Source of the DNA: Undaria pinnatifida | Taxonomy: Eukaryota; Sar; Phaeophyceae; Laminariales; Alariaceae | DNA: 64,000 nt | Assembly (NCBI GenBank): GCA_012845835.1 | Contig: JABAKD010000007.1 | Span: forward strand, 6,860,222 to 6,924,221 | Direction of reading: 5' to 3' | Shown: one piece after another, positions 12,901 to 20,639 of the stretch | Layout of the letters: each line of letters begins with the position of its first letter | Position numbering within the stretch: the first letter of the stretch is position 1 | Translations under genes and position numbers: made by a program | Notes under the pieces: generated by a model | What the model was told of the DNA's origin: nothing | The model's database searches: none | What the model saw: only the letters and a program-made list of their open reading frames with translations

Positions 12901-15900
12901 CTCTGATCCCAAATGCTACATACCGCCAAGACGGAGCAATGGAGCAGTTATCGGGGGGCAACGACCAACCCGTACCGAAGATGAAATCTAAGGAGGAGTT
13001 GCAGCCCTTCCGGAGGCGTATTCTTCAGGAATGTCAAAGAACCAAACAAATGCACTCATTACGAGAAAAAAAGGAAACAAGTCAAAAACAAGCAGTGGAT
13101 CAAGCTCAAGGACACGACCACGGACAAAAACAAAGTAAGCAAAGTCAACTCTTACTCTTTGTCCAACGACCTTGCTTGTATACAAGCCGTGGTCAGGTCC
13201 CACAGGTGTCTTCCCCCCTCTCCCGCGGGCGTTTCGTCGCCACCATCTCTACAAAACCCACCTCGTTTCCGAGACCAATCCCTGCGAAGCTGTGTACAGT
13301 GCAACCCCCGATGCCCACGGCGGCTTTTCCTGGACATTCGAGGGCGGTGCCGTACGCGAAAGGGGGGGACACGGAAGACCGAACACATGAAAAAAAGGGC
13401 CGGAAAACAGCGGATGGTGCGGGCGGAGTTTCTGCACGTTCGAAAGCAGCTCCGACGGCGTGGTCGTGTCATGTACGGCCGTAGCCTCTCACGACCATAG
13501 ACCCACGCATCCCTACAATGTCAGGACGGAGAACGTCAGGTTTATGTCAACCAGGCAGATACCGCTTGCATCAATCGCGACGCGCCGTGAGGCGCTGCCG
13601 GAAGGATCTGGGCGCCTACGGCGCCCCGTCCCCGCGGCCCCGTGTCCCTTTCTGCCGTATCTCTCACCGGTCGTCCCGGTCATGAAAGTATCCGAGCCCT
13701 TCCCCACGTGTCTCAGCGCCTTCGCAAGACAACGTTAAAAAACAGAGCAGGTACAAAAGTGGGGGCAGGAAGGGAGCCCGGGCGGGGGAGGGGACATTTT
13801 GGGATTGGGTGAGGAGGGGCGTGGCATTCGGGAGGGAGGAAAGGGCGACAGGGGGTTCGAGGGTTCGAGAGAGGAGGCGGGGGCATTGTTGGGGGGGAGG
13901 GGGGGGCGGCATTCGGAGATAGAGCCGAGGGGCGGGCATGGATGATACGGCCTGATCATCGTGCAACAGGGGATCACGACAAGCAGTGGACGGGGGGGGG
14001 GGCGGGGGGGGGGGGGGGGGCTAAAGGGTCACAGAAAAGAACCACAATGTCAGCCTCAACATCGCCAGAGCTGTGACGTGGTCGAAGCTCCCCGCCAGTT
14101 AATAGTTGAACCTTCTTATTATATTTTTACGACGCAAGTTACGGTAGAGGTGATTCCATATATATACCTGGTATATGTTTTTTCAGAGACTTGCTTCATT
14201 TTTGAGGATTTCTACACATCTTTCCAGAAACAGATTTTGGGGGGAAAAACAGAGACAGAACGCGCTTTTCGTGCCCCAATGAGCAACCCACCGCCGAAAG
14301 TACCCGACGAAAACGTACCTCAAAACAAGAAGCAGAACGGAAATTGCTTCGCCAAGGTTGGGTTCAGGAGCCCCGTCATTCACCAAAAAAAAGAAAAACG
14401 GTTCAAGGCAAAAAAAAAATCGTTACAGCAGTAGTACCTCTGCGTATCGGAGCCATCCTGCAGTAGGGGGTATACTCTTGAGGGCTGAAATTGTCTTGAC
14501 GACCGGTGGAGCTTCTCAGACGTGGGCACAATCGGTCACTGCTGTGATAAGCTTACGATTTCGCATTTGTTCTGTTGTATACAGGACGAGCGCGTACCTA
14601 AGTGTTGGTCGGGTTTTTTCGCGAGCGAACGTGTTCGAAGCCTGGTATCGGGTGAGACGCTCAGCTCGCGTTAGGAGCCCAGAAACTTTCTTAGAACCTG
14701 CTGCGCCCCTAAGGGGTGGGATGACTCATCGTAGCACGTTGTGCAAGCGACAAACATCGCGCAGCAAACGCGCCGAGGTAGGTGCAAAAGGACGCAGACG
14801 GCGCGCAAACTAACCGCGGGCACCAAACCGTAGTACCTACCAATCGTCAACTATTCATCACTGTAGTACCGGCAATCGGCGTCATGTTTTGCGGCCAACT
14901 CGCAGCCCCACTGCAATCAGGTTGCGTGGTGCCTGGTGAAGCTTGTTGAGCAAGAAGGGATTAAAAGCAAAACAAAATTATGACGGCCTCGAAAGCGGAT
15001 CTGGTGGTGTCGCAGCAAAACAATGACAGCCTCATTAACAGAAGATCGGTATAAAAAGTAGGTTCCAGTACCTGGTGTGAAACAGAAAAAAAAAAAACTT
15101 CGAAACGCTTTCGGTGGTGCCCGTCGCTCCCGTGAAAAATCCCAATCGCACAATACTACCATGCTCCCAGGGTCTCCCCCGCAATAATAATGCTTTTTAC
15201 TCTAGAAAACTACTCTGAATACTCCACGGATTTTCTCGGGCCGGATCACTACCCGCGGGCCGGGCCGTGCCAGGATGGCCCGACCCGACTGGTAATATTT
15301 CGAACTCCTCCAGGCCCGACCTGACGCGACCCGTGACATTTCGATTGCCTACTGTACACCCGATCCGACTCGGCCCGCGAGATTTTGGAAGCAACCTGAG
15401 GCGTGCGCTACGATAGAGCTATTAAGGTATACCATTTTTTGGCGAAAATACTTTCTGATTGAAGCGGTGGGAATGCCGTTTCTTACTTCCGTGATGTTTC
15501 CTGATTGTTTGTATACCTAGACTGCACCTAGCTACGTAGGCCACGGGTGTTGTTCGCTCGGTTTTGGGTTTTCGGCTTACTCAAAAATCAATGTGTGGAA
15601 CGCATGCCACGGTCGAGGGCATTTCTTGACTTGAGGAGCTCTATGCCTTGACCCAACAAGCGATTTCGAGTAAACCGAAAGTGCGACCGGATGAACAGAC
15701 CTTTGCCTTTAGGCACCCAGAAACCAACACCGCAAAAAAATTAGAGGCTGTTCCGACCATTTTTGGGCTAAGAAGCCCCCCGTCAGCCAAGAAAATAATT
15801 TTAGCCAAAATATGGTACACCTTAACACCTCTATCTTCTCGGTGCACCTCTACCGTAGTTTGTGTCCTTGACCCGCGACTGGAATATTCCACTTTTACGC

Positions 15901-18343
15901 CCTACAAAACGTCCGGGCATGACAATACAATTGCTAGAGTGTCGAGGTATACGCTTGCGTGGAGGGGGGGTGGGGGGGGGGGGGGGGGCAGAGATGACGG
16001 AAAACAGTAGTGGCAGCCTCATACGAACGGGACGAAACTAGGTTTCATAGTACCTGGTGGAGCTTTTTAAGCAGGAAACTCTTCCCCGTACCCGCCGCTC
16101 CGGTGAAAAATACCGATTTCCCCGCCAGCACCAGCTTGATCACATGCTGCTGCTCTTCGCACAGTCCCTCTATTCGAGTGACGCATAATGAGGGAGAGAG
16201 TCGAAGAGGAATAGGGAAGGGGGGAGGGAGGGAGGGAGGGAGGGAGGGAGGGAGATAGAGACAGATATTGACCAAACCGATAACAATACAAAGACGGGAA
16301 GAGAGTGATTATAACGAGAACACAAACAAAAAGACGCAGACAAAAAGTTTAGCTCTCACAGAGATTCAGACACAGCGTCAAAGAAAAACAACGCAAATAT
16401 GGGTGACGAGGGACGGAGGTCGGGGTGACGGGGGGGGTCTCTCTCCCTTCCCTGTTGAGTAAAAACATCCCGTACACACCCCTCCTCCCCGCTCCTTAAC
16501 CCCCCCCCAGCCCCTCCCTCATTCCGCCTTTCCGTACATGATGGTGTACAACGCCCGAGACGTTGTGCAACATACCCCTCGCGATTTTACCAAACAAGGT
16601 GAAGGAATGTTTCTATACCCGAAAACAAATACCCCAGTAACCCAGGTAAGCTGTATACCACCCCCCTCGCGGTGCCATGCTGTACAATCGGCATGACACC
16701 CCCAAAACGTTTGCTCTCCCCAAACTCAGGACGGGCACCGCCCGCACGCCAGCATCCTTCCCACCGGTGTGTAGCGGTCAATCTCAACCTCCACGCCAAC
16801 AACCTTCCCACCGGTGTGTAGTGGTCAATTTTCAATCTCCAACGTCGGCCCAGACCAACACGACTCAATTCTTAACGCGAACCCTAACCTGATCCCAATC
16901 CGTTGGGAGGGTTGGAGGTCGACAGGGGTCGTCGCGCGTCGCCGCCGCGTGCTTGCCGTGTGGCAGTCACTTGTAGCCGCTCTTAACCCACCCCCTTGAT
17001 CGCACCCGCCACGGTATGTGCTCTCGCTCGGTAATGCGTTTCGTCAACTTCAAATACGACCACCCAATTGATAACAGGGGGGCGTGTTCGTTGCACCTCA
17101 CGCCCCTGCAGTGTACCACACCCGTCGAAAGTTTTCAAGGGTCCCAAATATTGCCACCGGGGGTGTTGTTTACACCGTCATATACGGTACCCGCTCCCAC
17201 CCACCACCCTCGCCCGCTCCTTCCTTTCCCTCCCCGCCGCCCTACCCCTACCCCCCTCCCCTCCTGCCCGCTGCCCGCTGCCCGCCCCCGCCCCCCGTTC
17301 CCTCCACCTTAGCCCTCTCCCTTCCAACTTTCCCCTCCTTCTCCAAGCTCCCCCAGAAAATTCATCAACGCTTTAAGGGAGGAGGGGTCCTGCTCCTACC
17401 CTCCCCCGCCCCTGCCGCATGCCCCCCCCCCACCCACCCTCCTCCTACTTCCAGCTCCCCGTTCCCCTCCCCCACCCATGCCCTCTCCCCTCCCCCACAT
17501 TCCCCCTCCTTCCCCAGAACTCCCCACACACACGTCCCGAAAGGGCTGCGCGGTCGATGACCAAAACGACCAAGGCGAGCAACAAACGACCACACTCTCC
17601 CACATGCGCCGCTCCTCCTCGAATTGGTTGTGTGGTCAATCGCTACGACTAGATATGGCAAGAAACATATTAGTACGCTCCTCCCACTCCCACCCCCACG
17701 CCCACGCCTGGCCTTCCTCAAAAGCTCACCCAGAATTTCACCAATGCCTTCAGGGAGAGGGAGGTCTGCCTCCTCGCTCTCTCCGTCCACGCCCGTCGCC
17801 ACCTCGTCGTAGTTCGCTCTCCCCCTCCCTCCTCTAGAGGAGGTGGAACAAGAGCGGGGATGGACAGACGGTGGCCCCCGGTTCTGGTTGTATGAGGAGG
17901 TGCTTTTGGCGTTATAGACGTTTTGGACGGCGGCGATATGAGCACCGGGGTGGGGTGGTTTCAGGTTTCCGCCCCCCGTCCCGTGATTGTTCGAGCTGGC
18001 GGTCGGAGACGATGGGGCACGCGCGATGGGACACGAGGAGGCATGATGGGACACGATCGGGCGCCATGGGGCATGTCAATGAATTATTGTGCCAACAAAA
18101 ACAACACCACCAACAACAAAAACAACAACAACAACAACAACAACAAGAACAACAACAACAACTACAGCAACAACCGTAGGAAAACCACGGCTTACCCGGA
18201 AGCAGCAGAACGGCGATCTCCGCGCGGAGATTCGTACTTCGTCCACGGGTCCTCGCCATCACCCCTCTCGCTGCCGCCCCCTCCCCTCCCCCTGCCTCCT
18301 CCCCCTTGAACTCGAGTACTTGCGCCACCACCATTTCCTCCTC
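726..18343 (-). CDS. PIF1: PIF1-family DNA helicase gene (multi-exon, 3' end outside window)
   Basis: An ATP-dependent 5'-3' DNA helicase of superfamily 1B, with nuclear or mitochondrial genome-maintenance roles known for the family. Nine exons (16054-16169, 13668-13719, 13262-13329, 12112-12251, 10283-10442, 8278-8373, 7168-7444, 6391-6488, 726-922) all have GT donors and AG acceptors and join in frame without a stop. Family motifs appear in the expected order: EEQQ, FFTGAAGTGKS (Walker A), TVHSFAGIG, VLVIDEISM (Walker B), LCGDFFQLPP, VFRQKDP, then VLLLKNLD. The C-terminal HKSQG motif is not found in 1-725, so the gene must continue to the left. Two further 5' exons are only tentative. Introns are 0.3-5.5 kb and packed with decayed copies of this gene's own exons. 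No HUH/Rep domain was seen, so a Helitron helicase is less likely. The identification is firm; whether the locus is expressed is unknown. Confidence 0.92.
1078..1175 (-). pseudogene. Decayed copy of PIF1 exon 726-922 (5' part)
   Basis: Encodes LVLKNLDSSNQLVHGATGEV and MEFVDVSAQGG, close to the intact exon, but starts without the VGAK codons or an acceptor and runs into a poly-G stretch. It lies in the 5.5-kb intron 923-6390. Confidence 0.85.
1170..1290. repeat. 120-bp dispersed repeat, copy 1
   Basis: Starts AATGAGACGAATCCATATTT and ends near GAAGGCACAGG. A diverged second copy in the same orientation occupies about 5748-5882, in the same PIF1 intron. Non-coding. Confidence 0.75.
1291..2499. 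other. Intronic sequence, no gene recognised
   Basis: Unique-looking, moderately GC-rich DNA. About 2110-2175 holds a fragment (GTGACAAGCGATTTCACCGCA) that is the reverse complement of a repeat at 32115-32300. Short open frames here have no recognisable motif. Confidence 0.5.
2500..3420. repeat. Compound minisatellite, 85-300 bp units
   Basis: A ~40-bp core GGTGTGCGGATCTCGGCCAA(CGAGTATCAAACCCGGTGCA) occurs about six times (near 2665, 2750, 2945, 3003, 3188, 3274). A second module, GCGACCGCGAGTAATAGCCA(GATACGCG), occurs three times (near 2600, 2890, 3137). Overlapping open frames in this block are products of the repeat, not genes. Confidence 0.85.
3421..5640. other. Intronic sequence with a (TTTGG)n microsatellite
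   Basis: No motif-bearing coding region recognised. 3980-4035 is a TTTGGT/TTTGG microsatellite. A 134-codon plus frame and a 124-codon minus frame overlap at 5304-5708; neither shows known motifs, and both lie inside the 923-6390 PIF1 intron. Confidence 0.5.
5655..6060. repeat. Direct duplication of a ~90-bp module
   Basis: 5655-5752 (ACCACACACCGGGGCAGGAG...GATCGGCGGCAGCGTGAG) recurs at about 5968-6058. Between the copies lies the second copy of the 120-bp repeat (about 5748-5882). Confidence 0.75.
6391..6488 (-). CDS. PIF1: PIF1 exon: DSGD block
   Basis: 98 nt between acceptor CTCTCGTGCAG and donor CTCAAG|GTCAGC. With the preceding exon it encodes LHGEPEFYDASDSGDKTYL and then CAASERIELK, matching the PIF1 segment L.G....(F)...DSGD..YL..L.....A...L.LK. 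Confidence 0.93.
6560..7060. repeat. (ACCAAC)n microsatellite and 18-bp (CAACCAACAGAACCACAA)n array
   Basis: Hexamer ACCAAC/ACCAAT repeats (about 6600-6800), then seven or so 18-bp units (6900-7000), all within the PIF1 intron 6489-7167. They produce long repetitive open frames on both strands. Confidence 0.9.
7168..7444 (-). CDS. PIF1: PIF1 exon: Gly-rich insert and nucleotide-contact block
   Basis: 277 nt between acceptor CCAACCCAG and donor CATG|GTGAGT. Starts with a charged helix (VQQGQERRRAAENERLNGG), passes through a Gly/Ser/Asp-rich low-complexity insert of about 50 residues, and ends in TRLFSRNEDVDRLNLQELSKL, the family's P..L..TN.DVD..N...L block. The insert is unusual and is encoded by a repeat-like GGT/GGC tract, so it probably grew by slippage. 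Confidence 0.92.
7700..8235. repeat. Degenerate minisatellite (GCTACTGAGAGGCTGCCGCGAAG)n
   Basis: About twenty imperfect units of roughly 23-26 bp fill most of the PIF1 intron 7445-8277. Units share GAGGCTGCC(G/A)CGA(A/G)GCTACT. No coding signal. Confidence 0.85.
8278..8373 (-). CDS. PIF1: PIF1 exon: FRQKDP block
   Basis: 96 nt, exactly 32 codons, between acceptor CTCCGCGCAG and donor GAAAAG|GTGCGT. Encodes VFRQKDPVFLSILHEMREG, then RVSPHAKRLLAEK. This is the helical region after motif III in PIF1 (VFRQ(K)DP..F...L..IR.G). Confidence 0.95.
8374..9590. other. PIF1 intron 8374-10282, 3' part on the minus strand
   Basis: AT-richer stretch with two related ~90-bp segments (near 8960-9070 and 9085-9200, sharing AATAGTCCGCAAACTCGCAG/CCTAACATT-like blocks) and a 16-18 nt poly(C) tract at 9532-9548. 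No gene recognised. Confidence 0.5.
9598..9665 (-). pseudogene. Decayed copy of PIF1 exon 10283-10442 (3' end)
   Basis: Reads KTLDVSLNPSTVLTQ|GTGGTGG on the minus strand, against KTWDVSLDQSIVLKQ|GTGATGA in the intact exon. The donor dinucleotide is kept. The upstream part of the exon is missing. Confidence 0.85.
9880..10280. repeat. (ACC)n / (GGT)n microsatellite
   Basis: Long runs of ACC trinucleotides (densest 10066-10260) begin exactly at the donor of the PIF1 exon 10283-10442, so the 5' end of the intron is (GGT)n on the coding strand. The poly-Thr/poly-Gly frames are artefacts. Confidence 0.92.
10283..10442 (-). CDS. PIF1: PIF1 exon: CGDFFQLPP motif III
   Basis: 160 nt between acceptor AATCTAG and donor AAACAG|GTGATG. 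Encodes LRGSPRPFGGVQLVLCGDFF, then QLPPIG, then FCFEAKTW...VLKQ. The spacing from FDKL to RGSPRPFGG and CGDFFQLPP matches the family exactly once the exons are joined. The intron that follows starts in a (GGT)n microsatellite. Confidence 0.95.
10443..10735. other. G-rich segment of the PIF1 intron upstream of exon 10283-10442
   Basis: G-rich on the plus strand, so C-rich (a pyrimidine tract) on the coding strand ahead of the AATCTAG acceptor. No gene. Confidence 0.5.
10740..11095 (-). pseudogene. Three decayed copies of the PIF1 Walker B exon
   Basis: Minus-strand reading gives VPVIDETYMTELHL (about 10830-10770), NGRISTTEAKLFDKLNFVGKK (first twenty shared residues or so, about 10965-10890) and VEVFDGLNLVGQK (about 11090-11035). 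All match parts of VLVIDEISMMEAELFDKLN and the following donor. None is complete; at 10905 the donor GT is lost. Confidence 0.85.
11330..11470 (-). mobile_element. X retroposon, copy 1 (3' part)
   Basis: Contains the family's conserved blocks (GCCGTAGTCGTATGACTATA, GGGACGGAGCACGTCGGGTT, CACCAAGCGCGAAGCGCCGT on the plus strand). Its 3' end on the minus strand is GTGAGTACACCCCCC, followed by a run of A. Sense relative to the PIF1 gene. Confidence 0.75.
11690..11755 (-). pseudogene. Fourth decayed copy of the PIF1 Walker B exon
   Basis: TATTCGACAGGCTCAACCTC(GTAAGACAAAGGTGGGTTTT) parallels TTTTCGACAAGCTCAACCTC(GTCGGACAAAGGTGGGGTTT) of the intact exon; the donor AAAG|GTGGG is kept but the Walker B codons are lost. 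The intron sequence after it (CAAAACA-rich, GGTTTCCAGTTGTAAAGGGG) is repeated in parallel at 11165-11290 and 11830-11900. Confidence 0.8.
12112..12251 (-). CDS. PIF1: PIF1 exon: Walker B (DEIS)
   Basis: 140 nt between acceptor GTGCACACAG and donor GACAAAG|GTGGGG. Encodes ELLGRVQRSRAAKKRW and then SVLVIDEISMMEAELFDKLN. VIDEISM is the Mg2+/ATP-hydrolysis motif, and the basic RSRAAKKRW block before it is typical of PIF1. This is the only intact copy; four decayed copies lie further along the same intron. Confidence 0.95.
12290..12900. repeat. A/G-rich intron with (GAAATGAACGAA)n
   Basis: Purine-rich on the plus strand; 12460-12560 is an imperfect 12-bp GAAATGAACGAA repeat. On the gene's strand this is a long pyrimidine stretch ahead of the Walker B exon acceptor. 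Open frames here are repeat artefacts. Confidence 0.75.
13262..13329 (-). CDS. PIF1: PIF1 exon: HSFAG motif
   Basis: 68 nt encoding KAAVGIGGCTVHSFAGIG and LGNE between acceptor ATGTCCAG and donor AACGAG|GTGGGT. This corresponds to the family's AACNIGGTTIHSFAGIGLG block. In-frame with the neighbouring exons (phase 1 in, 0 out). Confidence 0.92.
13465..13605 (-). mobile_element. X retroposon, copy 2 (3' part)
   Basis: Shares GGCCGTAG...ACCATAGACCCACGCATCCC and GACGGAGAACGTCAGG...CGCCGTGAGG with the other copies. It is sense to the PIF1 gene and lies about 140 nt before the 3' splice site of exon 13262-13329. Its tail is degraded. Confidence 0.65.
13668..13719 (-). CDS. PIF1: PIF1 exon: motif Ia segment
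   Basis: A 52-nt micro-exon encoding ALRHVGKGSDTFMTGTT plus one nucleotide, between acceptor TTGCGAAG and donor ACCG|GTGAGA. It fills exactly the gap between the Walker A exon and the HSFAG exon, and its phase (0 in, 1 out) fits both. The usual family sequence is VFVTASTG; here it reads TFMTGTTG. Confidence 0.85.
13720..14925. other. PIF1 intron 13720-16053, distal part: G-rich tracts, no gene
   Basis: 13760-14030 is strongly G-rich on the plus strand (poly-G up to about 20 at 13990-14022), so C-rich on the coding strand ahead of the acceptor. The rest has no recognised motif. Confidence 0.5.
14930..15152 (-). pseudogene. Two decayed copies of the PIF1 Walker A exon
   Basis: About 15152-15062 reads LGFFTGATGTT, then a frame-broken stretch, then CACACCAG|GTACTGG, against VFFTGAAGTG...CACCAG|GTACTA in the intact exon. 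A shorter copy at 14975-14930 keeps CTTGCTCAACAAGCTTCACCAGGCACC, with donor GT changed to GC. Both follow the intact exon, as expected for tandem boundary duplication. Confidence 0.8.
15230..15405. repeat. GACCCGA-type repeat, decayed
   Basis: Contains CCCGACCCGACTGG, GCGACCCGTGACATTTCG and GGCCCGCGAGATTTTGGAAG, diverged forms of the 30-40 bp GACCCGCGAGATTTTGAAAA repeat that fills the hAT-like element at 35384-37093. Confidence 0.6.
15406..16053. other. PIF1 intron sequence before exon 16054, no gene
   Basis: Unique-looking sequence; poly-G at 15964-15988. Open frames at 15641-15892 and 15648-16010 on opposite strands have no recognisable motif. Confidence 0.45.
16054..16169 (-). CDS. PIF1: PIF1 exon: Q-like region and Walker A
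   Basis: 116 nt from acceptor CGAATAG to donor CACCAG|GTACTA. Encodes EEQQHVIKLVLAGKSVFF followed by TGAAGTGKS, the nucleotide-binding P-loop, then LLKKLHQ. Ends in phase 0. Decayed copies of its 3' half lie downstream at about 15150-15062 and 14975-14930. Confidence 0.93.
16170..17540. other. PIF1 intron 16170-17729: (GGGA)n, C-rich DNA
   Basis: 16215-16257 is a (GGGA)n tract. 17180-17540 is C/T-rich. A 30-bp motif CTTCCCACCGGTGTGTAG(C/T)GGTCAATYTCAA is present twice (16757-16795, 16805-16840). No coding motif seen. Confidence 0.5.
17540..17695 (+). mobile_element. Two short fragments of the LINE 3' end
   Basis: 17545-17590 (GGCTGCGCGGTCGATGACCA...GGCGAGCAACAAACGA) and 17625-17690 (GGTTGTGTGGTCAATCGCTA...GGCAAGAAACATATTAGTAC) resemble the LINE 3' terminus GGATGCGTGGTCAAT...GGCAAGCAACAAATGAGTAC seen at 45965-46012 and 50095-50142. 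Antisense to PIF1. Confidence 0.6.
17730..17884 (-). CDS. PIF1-like gene, probable N-terminal exon
   Basis: Ends with a good donor (TTCTGG|GTGAGC) in phase 1, which fits the 2-nt start of the Walker A exon at 16169; the join encodes EIL-E-GLCEEQQ. The exon encodes a Ser/Arg-rich, then acidic linker (ATGVDGESEEADLPLPEGIG), as is common ahead of the PIF1 helicase core. The 5' boundary (an AG after TACAACC) is a guess. Confidence 0.55.
18085..18180. repeat. (CAA)n microsatellite
   Basis: Tract of CAA/ACA trinucleotides within the presumed PIF1 5' region; encodes only poly-Asn/Thr/Gln artefacts. Confidence 0.9.
18196..18343 (-). CDS. PIF1-like gene, tentative 5' exon
   Basis: Open segment with a pyrimidine-rich acceptor (CTCCTTTAG) and a GTAAGC donor. 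It encodes an acidic/Gly-Ala-rich stretch (MVVAQVLEFKGEEAGGGEG) ending in ...EIAVLLLP. An in-frame ATG lies at 18334-18332, so this could be the first coding exon or an internal one. Its end phase does not match the acceptor I chose for the exon at 17884, so the link to the helicase is unproven. Confidence 0.4.
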
Positions 18344-19990
18344 CTAAAGGAGACAGAAAAAAGACCAAGAGAGAAAGAAATAGTCCAAAGACAGAGAGAG
18401 ACCACCACAAAGAGAGGTGAGAAAATAACCTATTAACCCATGTCCAACTCCTGAAAAAATTATATTCCACATCCAAGTGCTTTTGTCCCCATGTCGGGAG
18501 CGCGGTGCCACAAGGCTCAATATATTCGCCTCGTTCGGGACCCACGTATAGTGACCAACAAGGTGTCCATTGCAGTCTTGCTGACCTTCTCCGGGGAAGA
18601 GCCAGCAACAGTACAGCAGTACAAGTATCGAAATCCTGCGATTTACGTCGTACATCTCACTGATGTTGCGGGTCAGGCACACCCGCTGCCTCAGCCGAGC
18701 TGGTTGCCTGGTGTAGTCGATGTAGTACAAACAGGTTTATTTCCCACGTGGTTTGGTTGAGCCAGGCGCCGAGAAAGACCACGCAAGGGCTGAGCATCGA
18801 CCACTCCACATGTCGAGCTCAACGATGACACAGTTCTGATCAGGGATGCTTGTTACGGAAACAAAAAGTGCGAACCGCATCACCGGACACGGCGATAAAA
18901 TCAAGGGATGGATCACTTTCACCCCCGTTTTTTAATCCATTTACTTATTTTGTTGCATGTTGGCAACTTACTGTTTCATCCATGTATCATGCTGCATGCA
19001 GTCGCAGCATTAGCAGTTATGAAGCGTTTCCACAATTTATGAAGGCTTTTTCCTTCACTTTTTTCTTCAGATTTTTTTTTTTTACGCGACCATCTTTTTT
19101 TTGCAAACGTCTTGCCAATATGCAAACGCGAACGAACGTGCAACGCGTTACACGCATCCCTGGTTCAAATAACTCCACAAAATGGTAGCCCTTACATACG
19201 CAGCTGGGCGTATCCTATCCCAGTTCGCGAACCGCTCCCATTTCTACACAGGGTTCTCGGAAATATGTCGTTCCAGAAGGTTTGGAAACACCCCCCATAT
19301 AGAAATGCCTACATACGTGTGCTAGAATGTTCGTGTCTCACCCGATTGGTCGAGCCAAGCCCCGAGAAGGACCTGTTTGTGCTTCTTCTTGGGGGGCCGG
19401 GAGCCGTTCGACATGGCTCCTCTTCCCCTTCCTCTCCCCCTCCTTGTATCCCTCCTCCTCCTGTTATCCCCCCTGTTGTTGCTGCTGGCGCCGTGTTCCT
19501 GCTGCTGCTATTGGCGATGCCGTTGCCGCCGTTTCTCCTGGTGATGGTGGTGGTGTTAGTGTGGTGGATCGTGTTGGTCGTGTTGGTGGGTGGTGGCGGT
19601 GGTTGCGTGTGGTGGTGTTTGTGGTGCTGCTAGGGCTGGAGGCGGTGGTGGTGTTGGTGGATGGAGGTGAATGATGGTGGTTTGATGCCGATACATCGAT
19701 GTGATACCGATAAACAACAAGAGCAATCGATACAGCAGTAGTATCGAAAAAATACACTGTACGCACATTCCAGAGAGAAGAAAAAAAAAAACGTACTAGG
19801 TCAAAGAGTGTACGACGCACCCTGTTTCACGTACGCGGAGAATACAGATTTCGGCAAACGAAGTCGTTTACTCGCGTACTTCTGCGTGATCGACAGAAAA
19901 AAAGCCATTTTCGCCTCTTGGTTAACATCCCAAAACAAGAGAGTCGCTAAACGAACATGGTTAACGGGTCGTGGGTCTGCGCTTAGTTAA
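18344..19990. other. Region upstream of the PIF1 gene; no gene recognised
   Basis: 18482-18525 contains, in reverse orientation, the block TCCCGACATGGGGA(C/T)AAAA.CACTTGGA also found at 20606-20635. GGT(T/C)GAGCCA(G/A)GC(G/C)CCGAGAA occurs at 18756-18776 and 19350-19370. 19430-19690 is a pyrimidine then GGT/GTG-rich stretch. 19945-20005 holds a tandem 26-bp repeat (GTTAACGGGTCGTGGGTCTG). Any promoter cannot be located. Confidence 0.45.
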
Positions 19991-19996
19991 CGGGTC

Positions 19997-20623
19997 GTGG
20001 GTCTGCGCTTCTGGTGCATCCCGAAAAAAGACAAACCCGCGGCAACCTTCAACGAGCTGGCTGACTACATGCCATCCACTAGTTTTACTGATAAATGGCT
20101 TGGTGCAACAGGCATTGTGGTTCCTTACGGCGATTTGCGGAGTGCTGCTTGTCTAGTATCTGGCTGTGGCGGTTGTGGCCTGCGTTGTGTTGTACGTCAA
20201 GAAGGACTGAGGCCAAGTTGGTCTGACCACTGTTTATACTTCTCCACACAACTAGACCTACAACTAGGTTCGGTTTTTACTTTCACGTTTCACGTTCTCA
20301 ACTTCAAATATGAAAACAACTCACAGTCCGAGGGGGCTCTGGCGGTTTTTACTGTTTTGGCGCCAAGGGCTCTCATGACCCGAACACATTGCGACCGTGG
20401 TCAACGAGCCGCGCGCCAAGGCCCGACGATCCGCAACTTTACTGGGTCCACCGCCTATCAGAACCGCCTACTGGGGTCGCTGACAGGGACAGCTGAAGCA
20501 CGCTACGAGAGAGGGCGCCCTTTTTGGAAGACACTTCCTCAACAACTGAAGAGCTGCCCAACGTCATTGGAATGTCATCTGCGCTTCAACCGGTTCAGCA
20601 CTGACTTCCCGACATGGGGATAA
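19997..20623 (+). CDS. Open reading frame of about 209 codons, function unknown
   Basis: The longest non-repetitive frame in the intergenic region, starting at an ATG-less alternative codon or at ATG 20068 (ATGCCATCCACTAG). No domain, signal peptide or catalytic motif recognised. Composition (Arg/Leu/Ser-rich, few repeats) is neutral. Part of the 3' end carries a repeat shared with 18482-18525. Probably chance or a decayed element. Confidence 0.2.
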   Translation: MGLRFWCIPKKDKPAATFNELADYMPSTSFTDKWLGATGIVVPYGDLRSAACLVSGCGGCGLRCVVRQEGLRPSWSDHCLYFSTQLDLQLGSVFTFTFHVLNFKYENNSQSEGALAVFTVLAPRALMTRTHCDRGQRAARQGPTIRNFTGSTAYQNRLLGSLTGTAEARYERGRPFWKTLPQQLKSCPTSLECHLRFNRFSTDFPTWG

Positions 20624-20639
20624 AACACTTGGAAACACA

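Noticed and set aside
16868-16895. Telomere-like CCCTAACC motif
   Set aside because: A single CGAACCCTAACC occurrence, not an array.
726-18343. Helitron (Rep-helicase transposon)
   Set aside because: The helicase resembles PIF1 with many introns, but no HUH Rep motif, no CTRR hairpin end and no TC start were seen.
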